From: JANQMX01 sp965247175
Lineage (GTDB): Bacteria; Pseudomonadota; Alphaproteobacteria; Kiloniellales; DSM-21159
Assembly (NCBI GenBank): GCA_965247175.1
Contig: OZ252006.1
Location: forward strand, 186,001 to 250,000
DNA: 64,000 nucleotides
Direction of reading: 5' to 3'
Every line of letters starts with the position of its first letter. Within the stretch, counting starts at the first letter, position 1. Made by a program: the position numbers and the translations under genes. This document shows, one piece after another, positions 16,576 through 25,009 of this stretch. A model generated the notes under the pieces. It was given only the letters and a program-made list of their open reading frames with translations. It searched no databases and was not told where the DNA came from.

Positions 16576-17781
16576 ATGCCGGACGATCGCGCAGGAAACA
16601 TTCCAGCCGGCAAGCGCCCGGAGGGTCGCCGGGAGGACTCCGGTCGTCCCGCCATCGATCGCTGGCCTCTCGATGAAGGCGAGATCGGCGCCTGGACCGA
16701 TCAGTACTTCCGGCGTACCCGTGCAGCGGTCGAGCGTTTCGGGGACTGCCGAGTCACCTACGCCGTTTTCATGCGCCGGCCGGTGGTCTCCGCGCCGCGC
16801 CTGGCGCTCGACTGGCTTGAGGCGGTGCTGGTGCGCCGCGGTGCCGAGGTCGAGGTCGACCTTTGCTTCAAAGAGGGCAAGTGGGTCGGTGCCGGCGAGC
16901 CGATCATGTATATCACCGGCTCCTTCCAGCACCTGGTCGATCTCGAAACCCTGTTGCTGATGCGCCTGGGCCCTGCCTGCGTCGCCGCCTTCAATGCCTA
17001 CACCATGTGCGCCGATTTGCCGGGAGTGGCCTTCTTGGCGATGGATGCCCGGCACTGTGCCGGCGCCGACATGGCCGAGATGATGGCTTATGCGGCAAGC
17101 GTCGGTTCGGACCGGGCCAAGCGCAAGGTCGGCGCTATCGGCTTCGTCGGCAACGCCACCGACGAAACGGCGCACTACTTCGGGGCCGAGGGCGGCAAGG
17201 GCACCATGCCCCATGCCCTGGTCGGCTATGCCGGCTCCACCCTGCGGGCGGCAGAGATGTACGATGCGCTCTATCCCGATGAGCCCATGACCGTGCTGGT
17301 CGACTACTTCGCGCGCGAGGTGACCGATAGCCTGACCGTGGCCCGGCGCTTCGCCGAGCGGGCCGCCAAAGGCCAGCTTGCCGTGCGTATCGACACCATG
17401 GGCAGCCGCTATCTCGAAGGCCTCGACCCCTCCGCATCCTACGGCGTGCTGGAGCGGCATGTGCCGGAGGCCATCCGCGGCTACCGCACGGAGGAAGAGC
17501 TTCGCTATCTGGTCGGCCCCGGCGTGACCGCAGCCGCAGTATGGAAAGTGCGCGAGGCGCTCGACGAAGAGGGCTTCGACCAGGTGAAGATCGTCGCCTC
17601 CTCCGGTTTCGGGCCGCGCAAGTGCAAGCTGATGGCCGAGGCACGTGCGCCGATCGATCTGATTGGCACGGGCAGCTATCTGCCGAGCCGTTGGTCGGAA
17701 ACCTATGCGACCGCGGACATTGTCGCCTACAACGGCGAACCGCGCGTCAAGATCGGCCGCGAATTCCTGCTCAAGAAGTAG
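16576..17781 (+). CDS. Nicotinate phosphoribosyltransferase family protein
   Basis: 401 residues. Recognisable family segments are TDQYFRRTRAAVERFGD (substrate entry), EPIMYITGSFQHLVDLETLLL, DARHCAGADMAEMM, GTMPHALVGYAG, LVDYFAREV, RIDTMGS and a C-terminal VASSGFGPRKCKLM followed by DLIGTGSYLP. The family forms nicotinate mononucleotide from nicotinate and PRPP in NAD salvage. The GTMPHA catalytic-His segment is present. It lies 53 bases after DAHP synthase and 44 bases before an amidohydrolase, and may be co-transcribed with them. A dedicated NAD synthetase lies at 34306. Confidence 0.88.
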   Translation: MPDDRAGNIPAGKRPEGRREDSGRPAIDRWPLDEGEIGAWTDQYFRRTRAAVERFGDCRVTYAVFMRRPVVSAPRLALDWLEAVLVRRGAEVEVDLCFKEGKWVGAGEPIMYITGSFQHLVDLETLLLMRLGPACVAAFNAYTMCADLPGVAFLAMDARHCAGADMAEMMAYAASVGSDRAKRKVGAIGFVGNATDETAHYFGAEGGKGTMPHALVGYAGSTLRAAEMYDALYPDEPMTVLVDYFAREVTDSLTVARRFAERAAKGQLAVRIDTMGSRYLEGLDPSASYGVLERHVPEAIRGYRTEEELRYLVGPGVTAAAVWKVREALDEEGFDQVKIVASSGFGPRKCKLMAEARAPIDLIGTGSYLPSRWSETYATADIVAYNGEPRVKIGREFLLKK

Positions 17782-17824
17782 CCTGAGCCGCCCCGCGAAC
17801 CATCCAGCCAAGCCGAGGAAAGTC

Positions 17825-19351
17825 ATGTCGCAGGTCAAGATCGTCCGCGGGCGCTGGCTCATCGCCGATGCATCGGAGTGCCTGGAGGACGGTGCGCTCG
17901 CGATAGAGGATGACCGCATTGCGGCGCTCGGGCCTTGGCCCGAGATCAAGGCGCGCTATCCGGGCGCCAGCGTCTTTGGCTCGGAGCGCTATGCCGTGAT
18001 GCCGGGCCTGATCAACGCTCACCACCACGCCAACGCGGTGACCCAAATCCTGCAAGGTGTCGCCGACGACGTGCTGGAACCCTGGATCCTGGCGAACGCT
18101 GCCATGCGCCACCAGCCGCCGCGTCTCCGAGCCATGGTCAGCGCCGGCCAGCTCTTGATGAGCGGGGTCACCTCAGTGCTCGACGTGGCCAATGGCGGCG
18201 GCACGGCGGAGAGCATGGACCGCCGCTTGCGGGAGCGCCTGGACGGCTACGCGGCGAGCGGTATGCGCGTGGTTCTCGCGCCCGGCATCACCTTCGAGAG
18301 CTTCGTGATCAGCGGCAAGGGAGAGGATGCGGCCTTTCTCGCCAGCCTGCCCGAAGACCTCCGGAAGCGGTCCGAGGCGATGCTGACCACGGCGGCGGAG
18401 ATGAGCCCGGAGGAATACTTGGCGGTGCTGGATGGGCTGATCGCCGACTACCGCGAGCATCCGCGTCTCAGCATTTGGTACGGGCCGCCGGGGCCACAGT
18501 GGATCACCGACGATCTCATGGTGCGCATTGCAGAGGGGGCAGAACGCCATGACGTCGGCCTGCAAACTCACGTCCTGGAGTCCTACTACGAGAAGCTCAT
18601 CGGGCCGCGCTTCTACGGCAAGCCTATGGTCCAGCATCTCAAAGATCTTGGGGTGCTGAGTCCGCGTTTCTCCATCGCTCACGGCGTCTGGCTGAGCGAA
18701 GAGGACATTGACATCCTGGCCGAGACCGGCGCGTCGGTGAGCCATAACCCAAGCTCCAACCTGCGGCTGCGCGCCGGCGTGGCGCCACTCAATGCCCTTT
18801 TGAAGGCCGGTGTGACCGTCGGCCTCGGCATGGACGGCACGGCGATCAATGACGATGAGGACATGTTCGCGGAGATGCGTCTTGCGCTGCGCCTCAACCG
18901 GCCGCCGCGGCTGGGCGACCCAGCCCCGAGCGTTGAGGATGTGTTCTCACTCGCGACAGCTGGCGGCGCCAAGCTCCTCCTGCAGGAGACGAACCTCGGT
19001 CGCCTGGCGCCCGGTTGCAAGGCGGACGTGGTACTGGTCGATCTCGACCGCGTTTGCTGGCCGTGGATCGCGCCTGAGGCGCAGCCGTTGGACCTGGTGC
19101 TGCAGCGAGCCAGGGCAGGGGACGTAGCGACCGTTCTGGTCGATGGTGAGGTGGTGGTGCAGGACGGCAAACCCGTCAGCTTCGACTACTTCGCCGCAGG
19201 CGCCGCTCTGGCCGAAGCCTTGGCGGCTGGCCCCTCGTCCGAGGCCGAACGCGCCCTGACGGAAGAGCTGATGCCCCACCTCACCGCCTGGTATCAGGCC
19301 TGGGAGGCGCCGGAGGACCGGCCCTACCACAGTTTCAATTCACGCGTCTGA
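17825..19351 (+). CDS. Amidohydrolase family protein (cytosine/adenosine deaminase-like)
   Basis: 508 residues from ATG 17825. The metal-dependent hydrolase core is complete: HxH in NAHHHANAV (about residues 65-70), His in LQTHVLE, His in IAHGVWLSEED, and Asp in GMDGTAINDDED. C-terminal LGRLAPGCKADVVLVDLDR and VDGEVVVQDG are the small beta domain typical of the AtzA/SsnA/8-oxoguanine-deaminase branch. The real substrate cannot be read from sequence; the family deaminates or dechlorinates heterocycles. It follows the nicotinate phosphoribosyltransferase gene, so an N-heterocycle salvage substrate is possible. Confidence 0.88.
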   Translation: MSQVKIVRGRWLIADASECLEDGALAIEDDRIAALGPWPEIKARYPGASVFGSERYAVMPGLINAHHHANAVTQILQGVADDVLEPWILANAAMRHQPPRLRAMVSAGQLLMSGVTSVLDVANGGGTAESMDRRLRERLDGYAASGMRVVLAPGITFESFVISGKGEDAAFLASLPEDLRKRSEAMLTTAAEMSPEEYLAVLDGLIADYREHPRLSIWYGPPGPQWITDDLMVRIAEGAERHDVGLQTHVLESYYEKLIGPRFYGKPMVQHLKDLGVLSPRFSIAHGVWLSEEDIDILAETGASVSHNPSSNLRLRAGVAPLNALLKAGVTVGLGMDGTAINDDEDMFAEMRLALRLNRPPRLGDPAPSVEDVFSLATAGGAKLLLQETNLGRLAPGCKADVVLVDLDRVCWPWIAPEAQPLDLVLQRARAGDVATVLVDGEVVVQDGKPVSFDYFAAGAALAEALAAGPSSEAERALTEELMPHLTAWYQAWEAPEDRPYHSFNSRV

Positions 19352-19417
19352 CGGACGGTAAGGCGCTAGGGCAAAGACTCATGGGCGCCAAGAGTTCAGC
19401 CGACCACCGCGTAGGCC

Positions 19418-19855
19418 TCAGTCCTCCAATGGCGGAAGCCAGGTGAGCGAGGAGTGATGCAGAGAGATGAGGACGCGTCCGTCCAGCTTGTGATAGGCGA
19501 AGGTATAGTCGGCGCGGGTCGCGTTGCCGTCCGCGTCGATGAAGGTGTAGTGTCCCATGTCCTTATAGCCGAGCCCACCTGCCTTGAGGATCGGGCCGGC
19601 AGCGCTCTGGAATTCCACGCGCTTCCAACCGCGATTGAGAAAGCCGTCGTCGTTGGGATAGTCCGGATCGCCGCCCACGAAGTATGACCGGGTGCCGGCG
19701 CGATCGAGCCGAATGACGTCAGCCAACGTCGGCTTGAACAGGAGAGGCTCGTCAGCCGCTCCGAAATCGTAGAGCTCCAAGAGGCGATCGACGTCACGCT
19801 CGACAACGTACTTGGCCCAAGCACGCTGTGCGGCGACGACCTCAGCCTTGGTCAT
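19418..19855 (-). CDS. SnoaL/DUF4440-like (NTF2 fold) small protein
   Basis: 145 residues. N-terminal helix EVVAAQRAWAKYVVERDVDRLLELYD, then beta strands with GHYTFIDADGNATRADYTFAYHKLDGRVLISLHHSSLTW, the last part being the typical curved sheet of CaMKII-association/DUF4440 proteins. No conserved catalytic pair can be assigned. ATG 19855 starts MTKAEVVAAQ. It converges with the amidohydrolase gene. Members are often stress-related or isomerase-like proteins. Confidence 0.8.
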   Translation of the reverse strand: MTKAEVVAAQRAWAKYVVERDVDRLLELYDFGAADEPLLFKPTLADVIRLDRAGTRSYFVGGDPDYPNDDGFLNRGWKRVEFQSAAGPILKAGGLGYKDMGHYTFIDADGNATRADYTFAYHKLDGRVLISLHHSSLTWLPPLED

Positions 19856-19961
19856 TGGCTCGTAGTTGCGCTCGGAAACGTCTCACACTCCTCGTTTGTT
19901 ATTAGCCCGCAAGCCTACTGTAAGCAGTCGACTTGGTACAGACGCAGATCGTGCCGAGTCG

Positions 19962-20720
19962 CTAGCCCTGGCCGCGTTCCGGTGGCGGAAGGCCCAGCAT
20001 TGCATTGCGCACCTGCCGGTCGCTGGCGTCGAAGCGCTCTATGACTTGTCGGCAGTAGGGATTGAAGCGGCAGACCTCTTCGAAGAGCTTTCCGTCGTGG
20101 CGCACGGAATCGACCGCATCCATCAGAGATCCGAACGAGACCGTGTCGATATCGGTCCGCTCGAACCCACCCTGGGCAACGACCTGGCCGATGTAGTGGG
20201 TCAGAAACAGTGTCTCGGCGAGGTCTTTGTCGTGCGCCTCGGCGGTCTTTTCGACGACGGAGAATCCCGCCGCGGCAAGCTCGTCGAGCAGCGTCGCATA
20301 GCGCTCGGGCGCCAGGCTGTGTCCGGTGATGACAATCCGAAAGCCGGTTACGTCGCTGCCGCGCTTGGCATAGCTTTCCGGCCCGAACATGGGATGCATG
20401 GCGAGGAAGGGGCGGGCCGGCTGCAGGGCCTGCAGTTGGTCCATGGTGTATTTCTTGACCGTCGCGACGTCGACCACGACGCTGTCGGCACACAGGTGCG
20501 GGCCGATCCGTTCTAGCGTCTCCGGATAGGCGCTGATCGGGACTGCAAGCACGACCGCGTCGCAGGCGGCAACGTCCTCCAAGGGGAAGAAGAGCACGCC
20601 ATCCGGCTTTCGCCGGGGCGAGTGGATCTTCAATTGCGAGTCGGGCAGATAGCGCTGCGCCAGCACATGCAAGAAGGCGCCGAAGTGTCCGTATCCGATA
20701 AGGCCCAAAGACAGGGGCAT
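19962..20720 (-). CDS. Prephenate/arogenate dehydrogenase-like protein
   Basis: 252 residues from ATG 20720 (MPLSLGLIGYGHFGAF). The Rossmann motif GLIGYGHFG lies at residues 5-13. Family segments are DAVVLAVPISAYPETLERI, DVATVKKYTMDQL, FLAMHPMFGPES (substrate-binding His-Pro-Met-Phe-Gly-Pro) and LTHYIGQVVAQGGF. The fold matches TyrA, which makes 4-hydroxyphenylpyruvate or tyrosine precursor. It lacks an obvious ACT domain, and whether it is the primary TyrA is open. Confidence 0.82.
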   Translation of the reverse strand: MPLSLGLIGYGHFGAFLHVLAQRYLPDSQLKIHSPRRKPDGVLFFPLEDVAACDAVVLAVPISAYPETLERIGPHLCADSVVVDVATVKKYTMDQLQALQPARPFLAMHPMFGPESYAKRGSDVTGFRIVITGHSLAPERYATLLDELAAAGFSVVEKTAEAHDKDLAETLFLTHYIGQVVAQGGFERTDIDTVSFGSLMDAVDSVRHDGKLFEEVCRFNPYCRQVIERFDASDRQVRNAMLGLPPPERGQG

Positions 20721-21025
20721 ATGGTCCTGCGTCGCTATCGTTGCTGAGGCGGTCCGCCTGCGCATAGGGCGTTCGGGCCGGGGGTTCAAGCGGCGGCATC
20801 GGGCTCCAAAGCCTAAATCAGCGATCGCCTGCCGTTGCTGCCCTTGCCACGATCTCGCCGGGGCTTATGTCGTGGTCTGCCCAAGTCAGCGGCTACCCTC
20901 TTCTGACCCAGAGCTGGGCATGCAAGAACCGACGATCTGCGGTGAGGGGAGTTTGGTCTTGACCGGCTTGCCTCGCATCGACCCTGCTGCCTACCACTCT
21001 TACAGCCGAACCTGAGGATTGCGAA
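20721..21025. other. Intergenic region between divergent TyrA-like and DmdA-like genes
   Basis: 305 bases with no supported gene. The last 15 bases hold a GAGGA ribosome site for the TTG start at 21026. A TTGACC at about 20957 could be a -35 box, but no convincing -10 follows at normal spacing. No repeat was seen. Confidence 0.6.
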
Positions 21026-22171
21026 TTGAGTTCAAACAGAGCCTCGGTCGGATTTGGCGCTCAAATCCGTCAATCGCCCTACTTCGACGCGACGCTTCGA
21101 TGGGGAGCCAAAGGCTTCTCCGTGTACAACCACATGTACATTCCGCGCGACTTTGGCGATCCGGTCGAGAACTATTGGAACCTCGTCGAGCGCGCTATTC
21201 TCTGCGACGTCTCCGTCGAGCGTCAGGTCGAAATCACCGGTCCGGACGCGGCTGCCTTCGTCCAGTTACTGACACCACGCAATCTCTCGACCTGTCAGAT
21301 CGGCCAGTGCAAGTACGTGCTGCTGACCAGCCAGGAAGGCGGCATCATCAACGACCCGGTCCTCTTGCGCCTCGGTGAGGACCATTTCTGGCTTTCGCTC
21401 GCCGATAGCGACGTTCTGCTTTGGGCCAAGGGGCTCGCCGCTTTCGCCGGGATGGCTGTTGACATCCGTGAGCCCGACGTCTCTCCGCTGCAGTTGCAGG
21501 GGCCGCGTTCGCTGGACGTCATGAAGGTCCTGTTCGGCGACGACATCGAAACGCTCAAGTACTTCCGGCTGATCGAGACCGAGTTGGACGGCATCCCCCT
21601 CGTCGTCTCTCGAACCGGCTGGTCGAGCGAACGGGGCTATGAGATCTATTTGAGGGACGGCCGGCTTGGCGACCGGCTGTGGGAGACGATCATGGCGGCC
21701 GGCACGCCGTTCGATCTCCGGCCCGGCCACACCTCGACGATCAGGCGCATCGAAGGGGCCATGCTGTCCTACCATGCCGACATGGACATCCACACGAATC
21801 CCTTTGAACTCGGGCTCGAGCGGCTCGTCGACCTGGAGATGGATGCGCCCTTCATCGGCAAGGAGGCCTTGCGCGCCATCCAGGCCGAAGGCATGTCGAG
21901 GCGTCTGGTCGGCCTGGAGATCGACGGTCCACCGCTGGCGCGCCCGAACGAGACGCATTGGCCGATCATCGCCAAGGAAGACGCGACAGGCCATGTCTCC
22001 TCGGCCGTTTACTCACCCCGCCTCGAAAGGAACATCGCCCTCGGTATGGTGGGGGTAGAGAACAGCACCCTGGGCGCTCAGCTCATGACGCGGGGTGACG
22101 GGAGCGAACGGAAAGTCACCGTCGTGGAAAAGCCGTTCTATGATCCCCAGAAGAAGATCGCGAGTGCATAG
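21026..22171 (+). CDS. GcvT-fold protein related to DMSP demethylase DmdA
   Basis: 381 residues, TTG start with GAGGA eight bases upstream. The layout follows the aminomethyltransferase (GcvT) fold: N-terminal FSVYNHMYIPRDF, RQVEITGPDAAAFVQLLTPR, QCKYVLLTSQEGGIINDPVL, WLSLADSDVLLW, EPDVSPLQLQGPRS, RTGWSSERGYEIYL, and C-terminal FIGKEALRAI. Blocks such as YNHM, ADSDLL-like, EPDVSPL-QGP and SGW/TGW are those of tetrahydrofolate-dependent DMSP demethylase DmdA. The DmdA family has many paralogues with other methyl donors, so function is open. It diverges from the TyrA-like gene. The DMSP-lyase-like cupin lies 10 kb upstream. Confidence 0.72.
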   Translation: MSSNRASVGFGAQIRQSPYFDATLRWGAKGFSVYNHMYIPRDFGDPVENYWNLVERAILCDVSVERQVEITGPDAAAFVQLLTPRNLSTCQIGQCKYVLLTSQEGGIINDPVLLRLGEDHFWLSLADSDVLLWAKGLAAFAGMAVDIREPDVSPLQLQGPRSLDVMKVLFGDDIETLKYFRLIETELDGIPLVVSRTGWSSERGYEIYLRDGRLGDRLWETIMAAGTPFDLRPGHTSTIRRIEGAMLSYHADMDIHTNPFELGLERLVDLEMDAPFIGKEALRAIQAEGMSRRLVGLEIDGPPLARPNETHWPIIAKEDATGHVSSAVYSPRLERNIALGMVGVENSTLGAQLMTRGDGSERKVTVVEKPFYDPQKKIASA

Positions 22172-22210
22172 ACGCCTGTCGGCTTTTGCCTGCTCCCAGT
22201 TGAAGGCGGC

Positions 22211-23128
22211 CTAGTCGTCTTCGCTTAGCACGGCTGGAAAGCCGGCGGCGCGCAGCTCCGTGCCGAGCGCGTCCTCCAGCTGCTGGACCACCTTGGGCGA
22301 CCAGGCGTCGCCACCGTACTGGGCACGGGCCCGAGCGAAGATCTGCTCCACCATTCCGGCGAGCTCGAGTGGGACGCCGAACTCGCGGCCGAGATCGTGC
22401 GCGAAGCCCAGGTCCTTGCAGGCCAGGTCGAGCGTAAAGCCGATGTTGTAGCTGCCATTGAGGATCACCTGGCTCTCGGTCTCGTGGACGAAACTGTTCC
22501 CCGAGCTGGCGCGGATGGCGGCGAAGGACTGAGCGAGATCGAGTCCGCCCTTCTTCGCCAGCATCAGCGCTTCGCCCGCCGCCACCAGGTGGATGAAGGC
22601 GAGCATGTTGGTGATCACTTTGATCACCGAGGCGCTGCCGAGCGGACCCATGTGGAAGACCTCGCCGCCCATGGCTTGGAAGGCGGGCAGGTGGGCCTGG
22701 TAGGCGGCCTCTTCGCCACCGACCAGCACGGTGATCTGTCCGCTGGCGGCGCGATGCACGCCACCGGTCACCGGCGCCTCCAAGGTGCCGACCCCTTGCG
22801 CGGCGGCGAGCTCCGCCAGGCGCTGGATCTCATGCTGGTCGTTGGTGCTCATCTCGACCCAAGTACCACCCGACGCCAAGCCCGCCAGCACGCCCTCCGG
22901 ACCCGTCATCACCGCATCGACGGCGCGGGGCGAGGGCAGGCAGGTGATGACGCTGTCCGAAGCGGCTGCCAGCGCTTTGGGAGACTCGGCCCAGGACGCG
23001 CCGGCCGCCAGCAAATCTTCGGCGGCTGCTTGGTCGAGATCGTGAACGGTGACCGTGAAACCCTCGCGCAGCAGGCTCGCCGCCAGGTGCTTGCCGAGGT
23101 TGCCAAGACCGATGAATCCCATGCGCAT
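22211..23128 (-). CDS. NAD(P)-dependent beta-hydroxyacid dehydrogenase (3-hydroxyisobutyrate dehydrogenase-like)
   Basis: 305 residues. Rossmann motif MGFIGLGNLGKHLA at the N-terminus. Substrate loop EAPVTGGVHRAASGQITVLVGG carries the conserved Gly-Gly-X of the family. Catalytic Lys in VIKVITNML, then C-terminal helices with LACKDLGFAHDLGREFGVPLEL. The family oxidises 3-hydroxyisobutyrate, tartronate semialdehyde or related hydroxyacids; the sequence alone does not fix which. GGGGAG lies seven bases before ATG 23128. It lies directly downstream of the enolase-superfamily gene on the same strand, suggesting a sugar-acid breakdown pair. Confidence 0.88.
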   Translation of the reverse strand: MRMGFIGLGNLGKHLAASLLREGFTVTVHDLDQAAAEDLLAAGASWAESPKALAAASDSVITCLPSPRAVDAVMTGPEGVLAGLASGGTWVEMSTNDQHEIQRLAELAAAQGVGTLEAPVTGGVHRAASGQITVLVGGEEAAYQAHLPAFQAMGGEVFHMGPLGSASVIKVITNMLAFIHLVAAGEALMLAKKGGLDLAQSFAAIRASSGNSFVHETESQVILNGSYNIGFTLDLACKDLGFAHDLGREFGVPLELAGMVEQIFARARAQYGGDAWSPKVVQQLEDALGTELRAAGFPAVLSEDD

Positions 23129-23164
23129 GGGCGTGCTCCCCTCTCGCTCGTGTGTTCGGTTGGG

Positions 23165-24349
23165 TCAGACCGGCTGGTCGTGCATGTCCAGGTGCAGGGC
23201 CTGGCCTTCATAGGGATGCCGGGCGGCGACCTCCTCGTCGAGCTCGATGCCGAGGCCGGGCTCCGTCGGCGGGATGACGTAACCCTCTTCCCACTGCATG
23301 GGCGTCTTGAGGATGTCCGCGTGGAAGCCGCCCCAGGTCTGGATGCTTTCGAGGATCAGGAAGTTGGGTGTGCAGGCGCTGACCTGCACGTTGGCAGCGC
23401 CGACGATCGGCCCGCAATAGAGGTGCGGCGCGATCTGGGCGTAGTGGGCCTCGGCCATGCCGGCGATCTTCTTGGCTTCCAGGATGCCGCCGACCCGTCC
23501 CAGGTTCATCTGCAGGATGGAGGCCGCCTGGGCACTCAAGAGGCGGGCGAACTCGTACTTGCTGCCAAGACGCTCTCCTGTGGCGATGGGGATGGAGGTT
23601 TGCCGTGCCACCCGCGCCATCTCTTCGGCGTTCTCCGGCGGGGTCGGCTCCTCCAGCCAGAGCGGATCGTAGGGTTCGAGGCGCTTGGCCAAACGGATGG
23701 CGCTCGATGTGGTCATCTGTCCGTGGGTGCCGAACAGGAGATCGCAGCGCGGACCGAGCGCCTCCCGCAGCATCTTCACGAAGCGCTCGGCGCGGTCGAG
23801 CGCCTCCAGGGAAAGCTGTCGCGGGTCGAAGGCGGTGAAGGGGCTCACGGGATCGAACTTCACCGCCGTGAAGCCCTGGCCGGCGTACTTCAGCGCCCGC
23901 TCGACGGCCAGCTCCGGGTCGACGTAAACGTCGGTTTTGTCGTCAGGCTCGGGGTAGATGTAGGTGTAGCTGCGCAGCCGCTCATGCACCTTGCCGCCGA
24001 GCAGATCGTAGACCGGCTTGCCGAGTGCCTTGCCGACGATGTCCCAGCAGGCCATCTCGATGCCGCTCAGGATACCGAGGATCGAGGTGTCCGGGCGTTG
24101 GGTGAAGCCGCTGGAATAGACGATGCGCCAGAGGCGCTCGATCTGGAAGGGATCGGTTCCTTCGATCTGACGGGCGAAGACATCCTCGATCATGCGGGCG
24201 ACCACATGCGGGTGGAAGGGAACCGAGTAGACCTCTCCGTAGCCCGCGATGCCGTTGTCGGTCACCAGCTTGACGAAGACGAAGTACTGCCCGCCGAAAT
24301 GCGGCGGCGGATTGCCCACGACGAAGGTCTTGCACTCGGTGATCTTCAT
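23165..24349 (-). CDS. Mandelate racemase/muconate lactonizing enzyme family dehydratase
   Basis: 394 residues from ATG 24349, which has GAGGAG upstream. The enolase-superfamily capping domain lies at residues 1-120 and the barrel at 130-370. Features include AVKFDPVSPFTAFDP (catalytic-Lys strand), metal ligands in DLLFGTHGQMT, EEPTPPENAEEM and TGERLG, and the general-base His in YAQIAPHLYCGPIVGAANVQ. The pattern suits acid-sugar dehydratases such as galactonate or gluconate types. The substrate is not readable from sequence. It precedes a hydroxyacid dehydrogenase gene on the same strand, 36 bases apart, so they probably form an operon. Confidence 0.85.
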   Translation of the reverse strand: MKITECKTFVVGNPPPHFGGQYFVFVKLVTDNGIAGYGEVYSVPFHPHVVARMIEDVFARQIEGTDPFQIERLWRIVYSSGFTQRPDTSILGILSGIEMACWDIVGKALGKPVYDLLGGKVHERLRSYTYIYPEPDDKTDVYVDPELAVERALKYAGQGFTAVKFDPVSPFTAFDPRQLSLEALDRAERFVKMLREALGPRCDLLFGTHGQMTTSSAIRLAKRLEPYDPLWLEEPTPPENAEEMARVARQTSIPIATGERLGSKYEFARLLSAQAASILQMNLGRVGGILEAKKIAGMAEAHYAQIAPHLYCGPIVGAANVQVSACTPNFLILESIQTWGGFHADILKTPMQWEEGYVIPPTEPGLGIELDEEVAARHPYEGQALHLDMHDQPV

Positions 24350-24476
24350 GGCGGGCTCCTCTTGTCGGCACATTGAAGCGCAGGAGATGGAGCCCGCCAT
24401 AGCCCGTGGGCGTCAATCCGAAATCTATCCGTGTCGCTCTTGCGTCATGGGAAGGTTGAGCGTTCGCGGGAGGAGG

Positions 24477-24878
24477 CTAGAAGGCCGCTTTCCATTGCTC
24501 GGTGTCGATGAACCAACGCTCTTCGAAGACCAGTCCGCCCCTCAGCTTGAAGAGGACGGCTAGTTGGCTTCCTTCAGGGACCTTGTCGCTCGTCCATTCG
24601 AGGATGGAGACGACTTCGCCGCTTTCACCGATCTGCCGCATCGCGGTGATGTTGAAGCCAGGCGGCAGCGCGGCGCCGATGTTCTCCAGTGCGTCCCGGA
24701 AGGCCGCTTTGCCTTCGAGGCGATCGTTCTGGCCGGGCATGATGAAGATCATGTCATCCGTGTAGTCGGCGATCAGAGCGTCCCAGTCTCCCCGCCCGAC
24801 CGCTTCCCATCCGCGGGCCACAACATCGGCATCTCTGACTGCGTCGGTGCTCAAAATCTGTGCCTGTGTCTCGGGCAT
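24477..24878 (-). CDS. SnoaL-like NTF2-fold protein
   Basis: 133 residues. RGWEAVGRGDWDALIADYTDDMIFIMPGQ is the typical SnoaL helix-strand start, followed by a curved sheet with EWTSDKVPEGSQLAVLFKLRGGLVFEERWFIDTEQW. It could be a small isomerase, cyclase or ligand-binding protein. It precedes the dehydratase on the same strand but is 127 bases away. Confidence 0.8.
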   Translation of the reverse strand: MPETQAQILSTDAVRDADVVARGWEAVGRGDWDALIADYTDDMIFIMPGQNDRLEGKAAFRDALENIGAALPPGFNITAMRQIGESGEVVSILEWTSDKVPEGSQLAVLFKLRGGLVFEERWFIDTEQWKAAF

Positions 24879-25009
24879 CTTTCGTCTCCCAGCGTTGCAA
24901 GTTGTCAGGCAAGGCTAGAGAGATTGAGACGGAAGGCCTATCGGCCAGCTAGTGTAATCTGCCTACAGCATTTGTAGTATGGGCTTCGCGTCGTGCGCCG
25001 CGAGCGCCG

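Noticed and set aside
19915..20799. 294-codon minus frame overlapping the TyrA-like gene
   Set aside because: Arg/Pro/Ala-rich shadow in a different frame of the same strand; the TyrA-like frame holds all motifs.
21026..22171. Calling this gene dmdA outright
   Set aside because: Shared blocks are clear, but the wider GcvT family contains close paralogues; a tree is needed to assign the substrate.
22397..24376. 659-codon plus-strand frame opposite the dehydrogenase and dehydratase genes
   Set aside because: It is antisense to two genes with clear family motifs; its translation shows no domain and has the His/Arg/Gln bias of a shadow frame.
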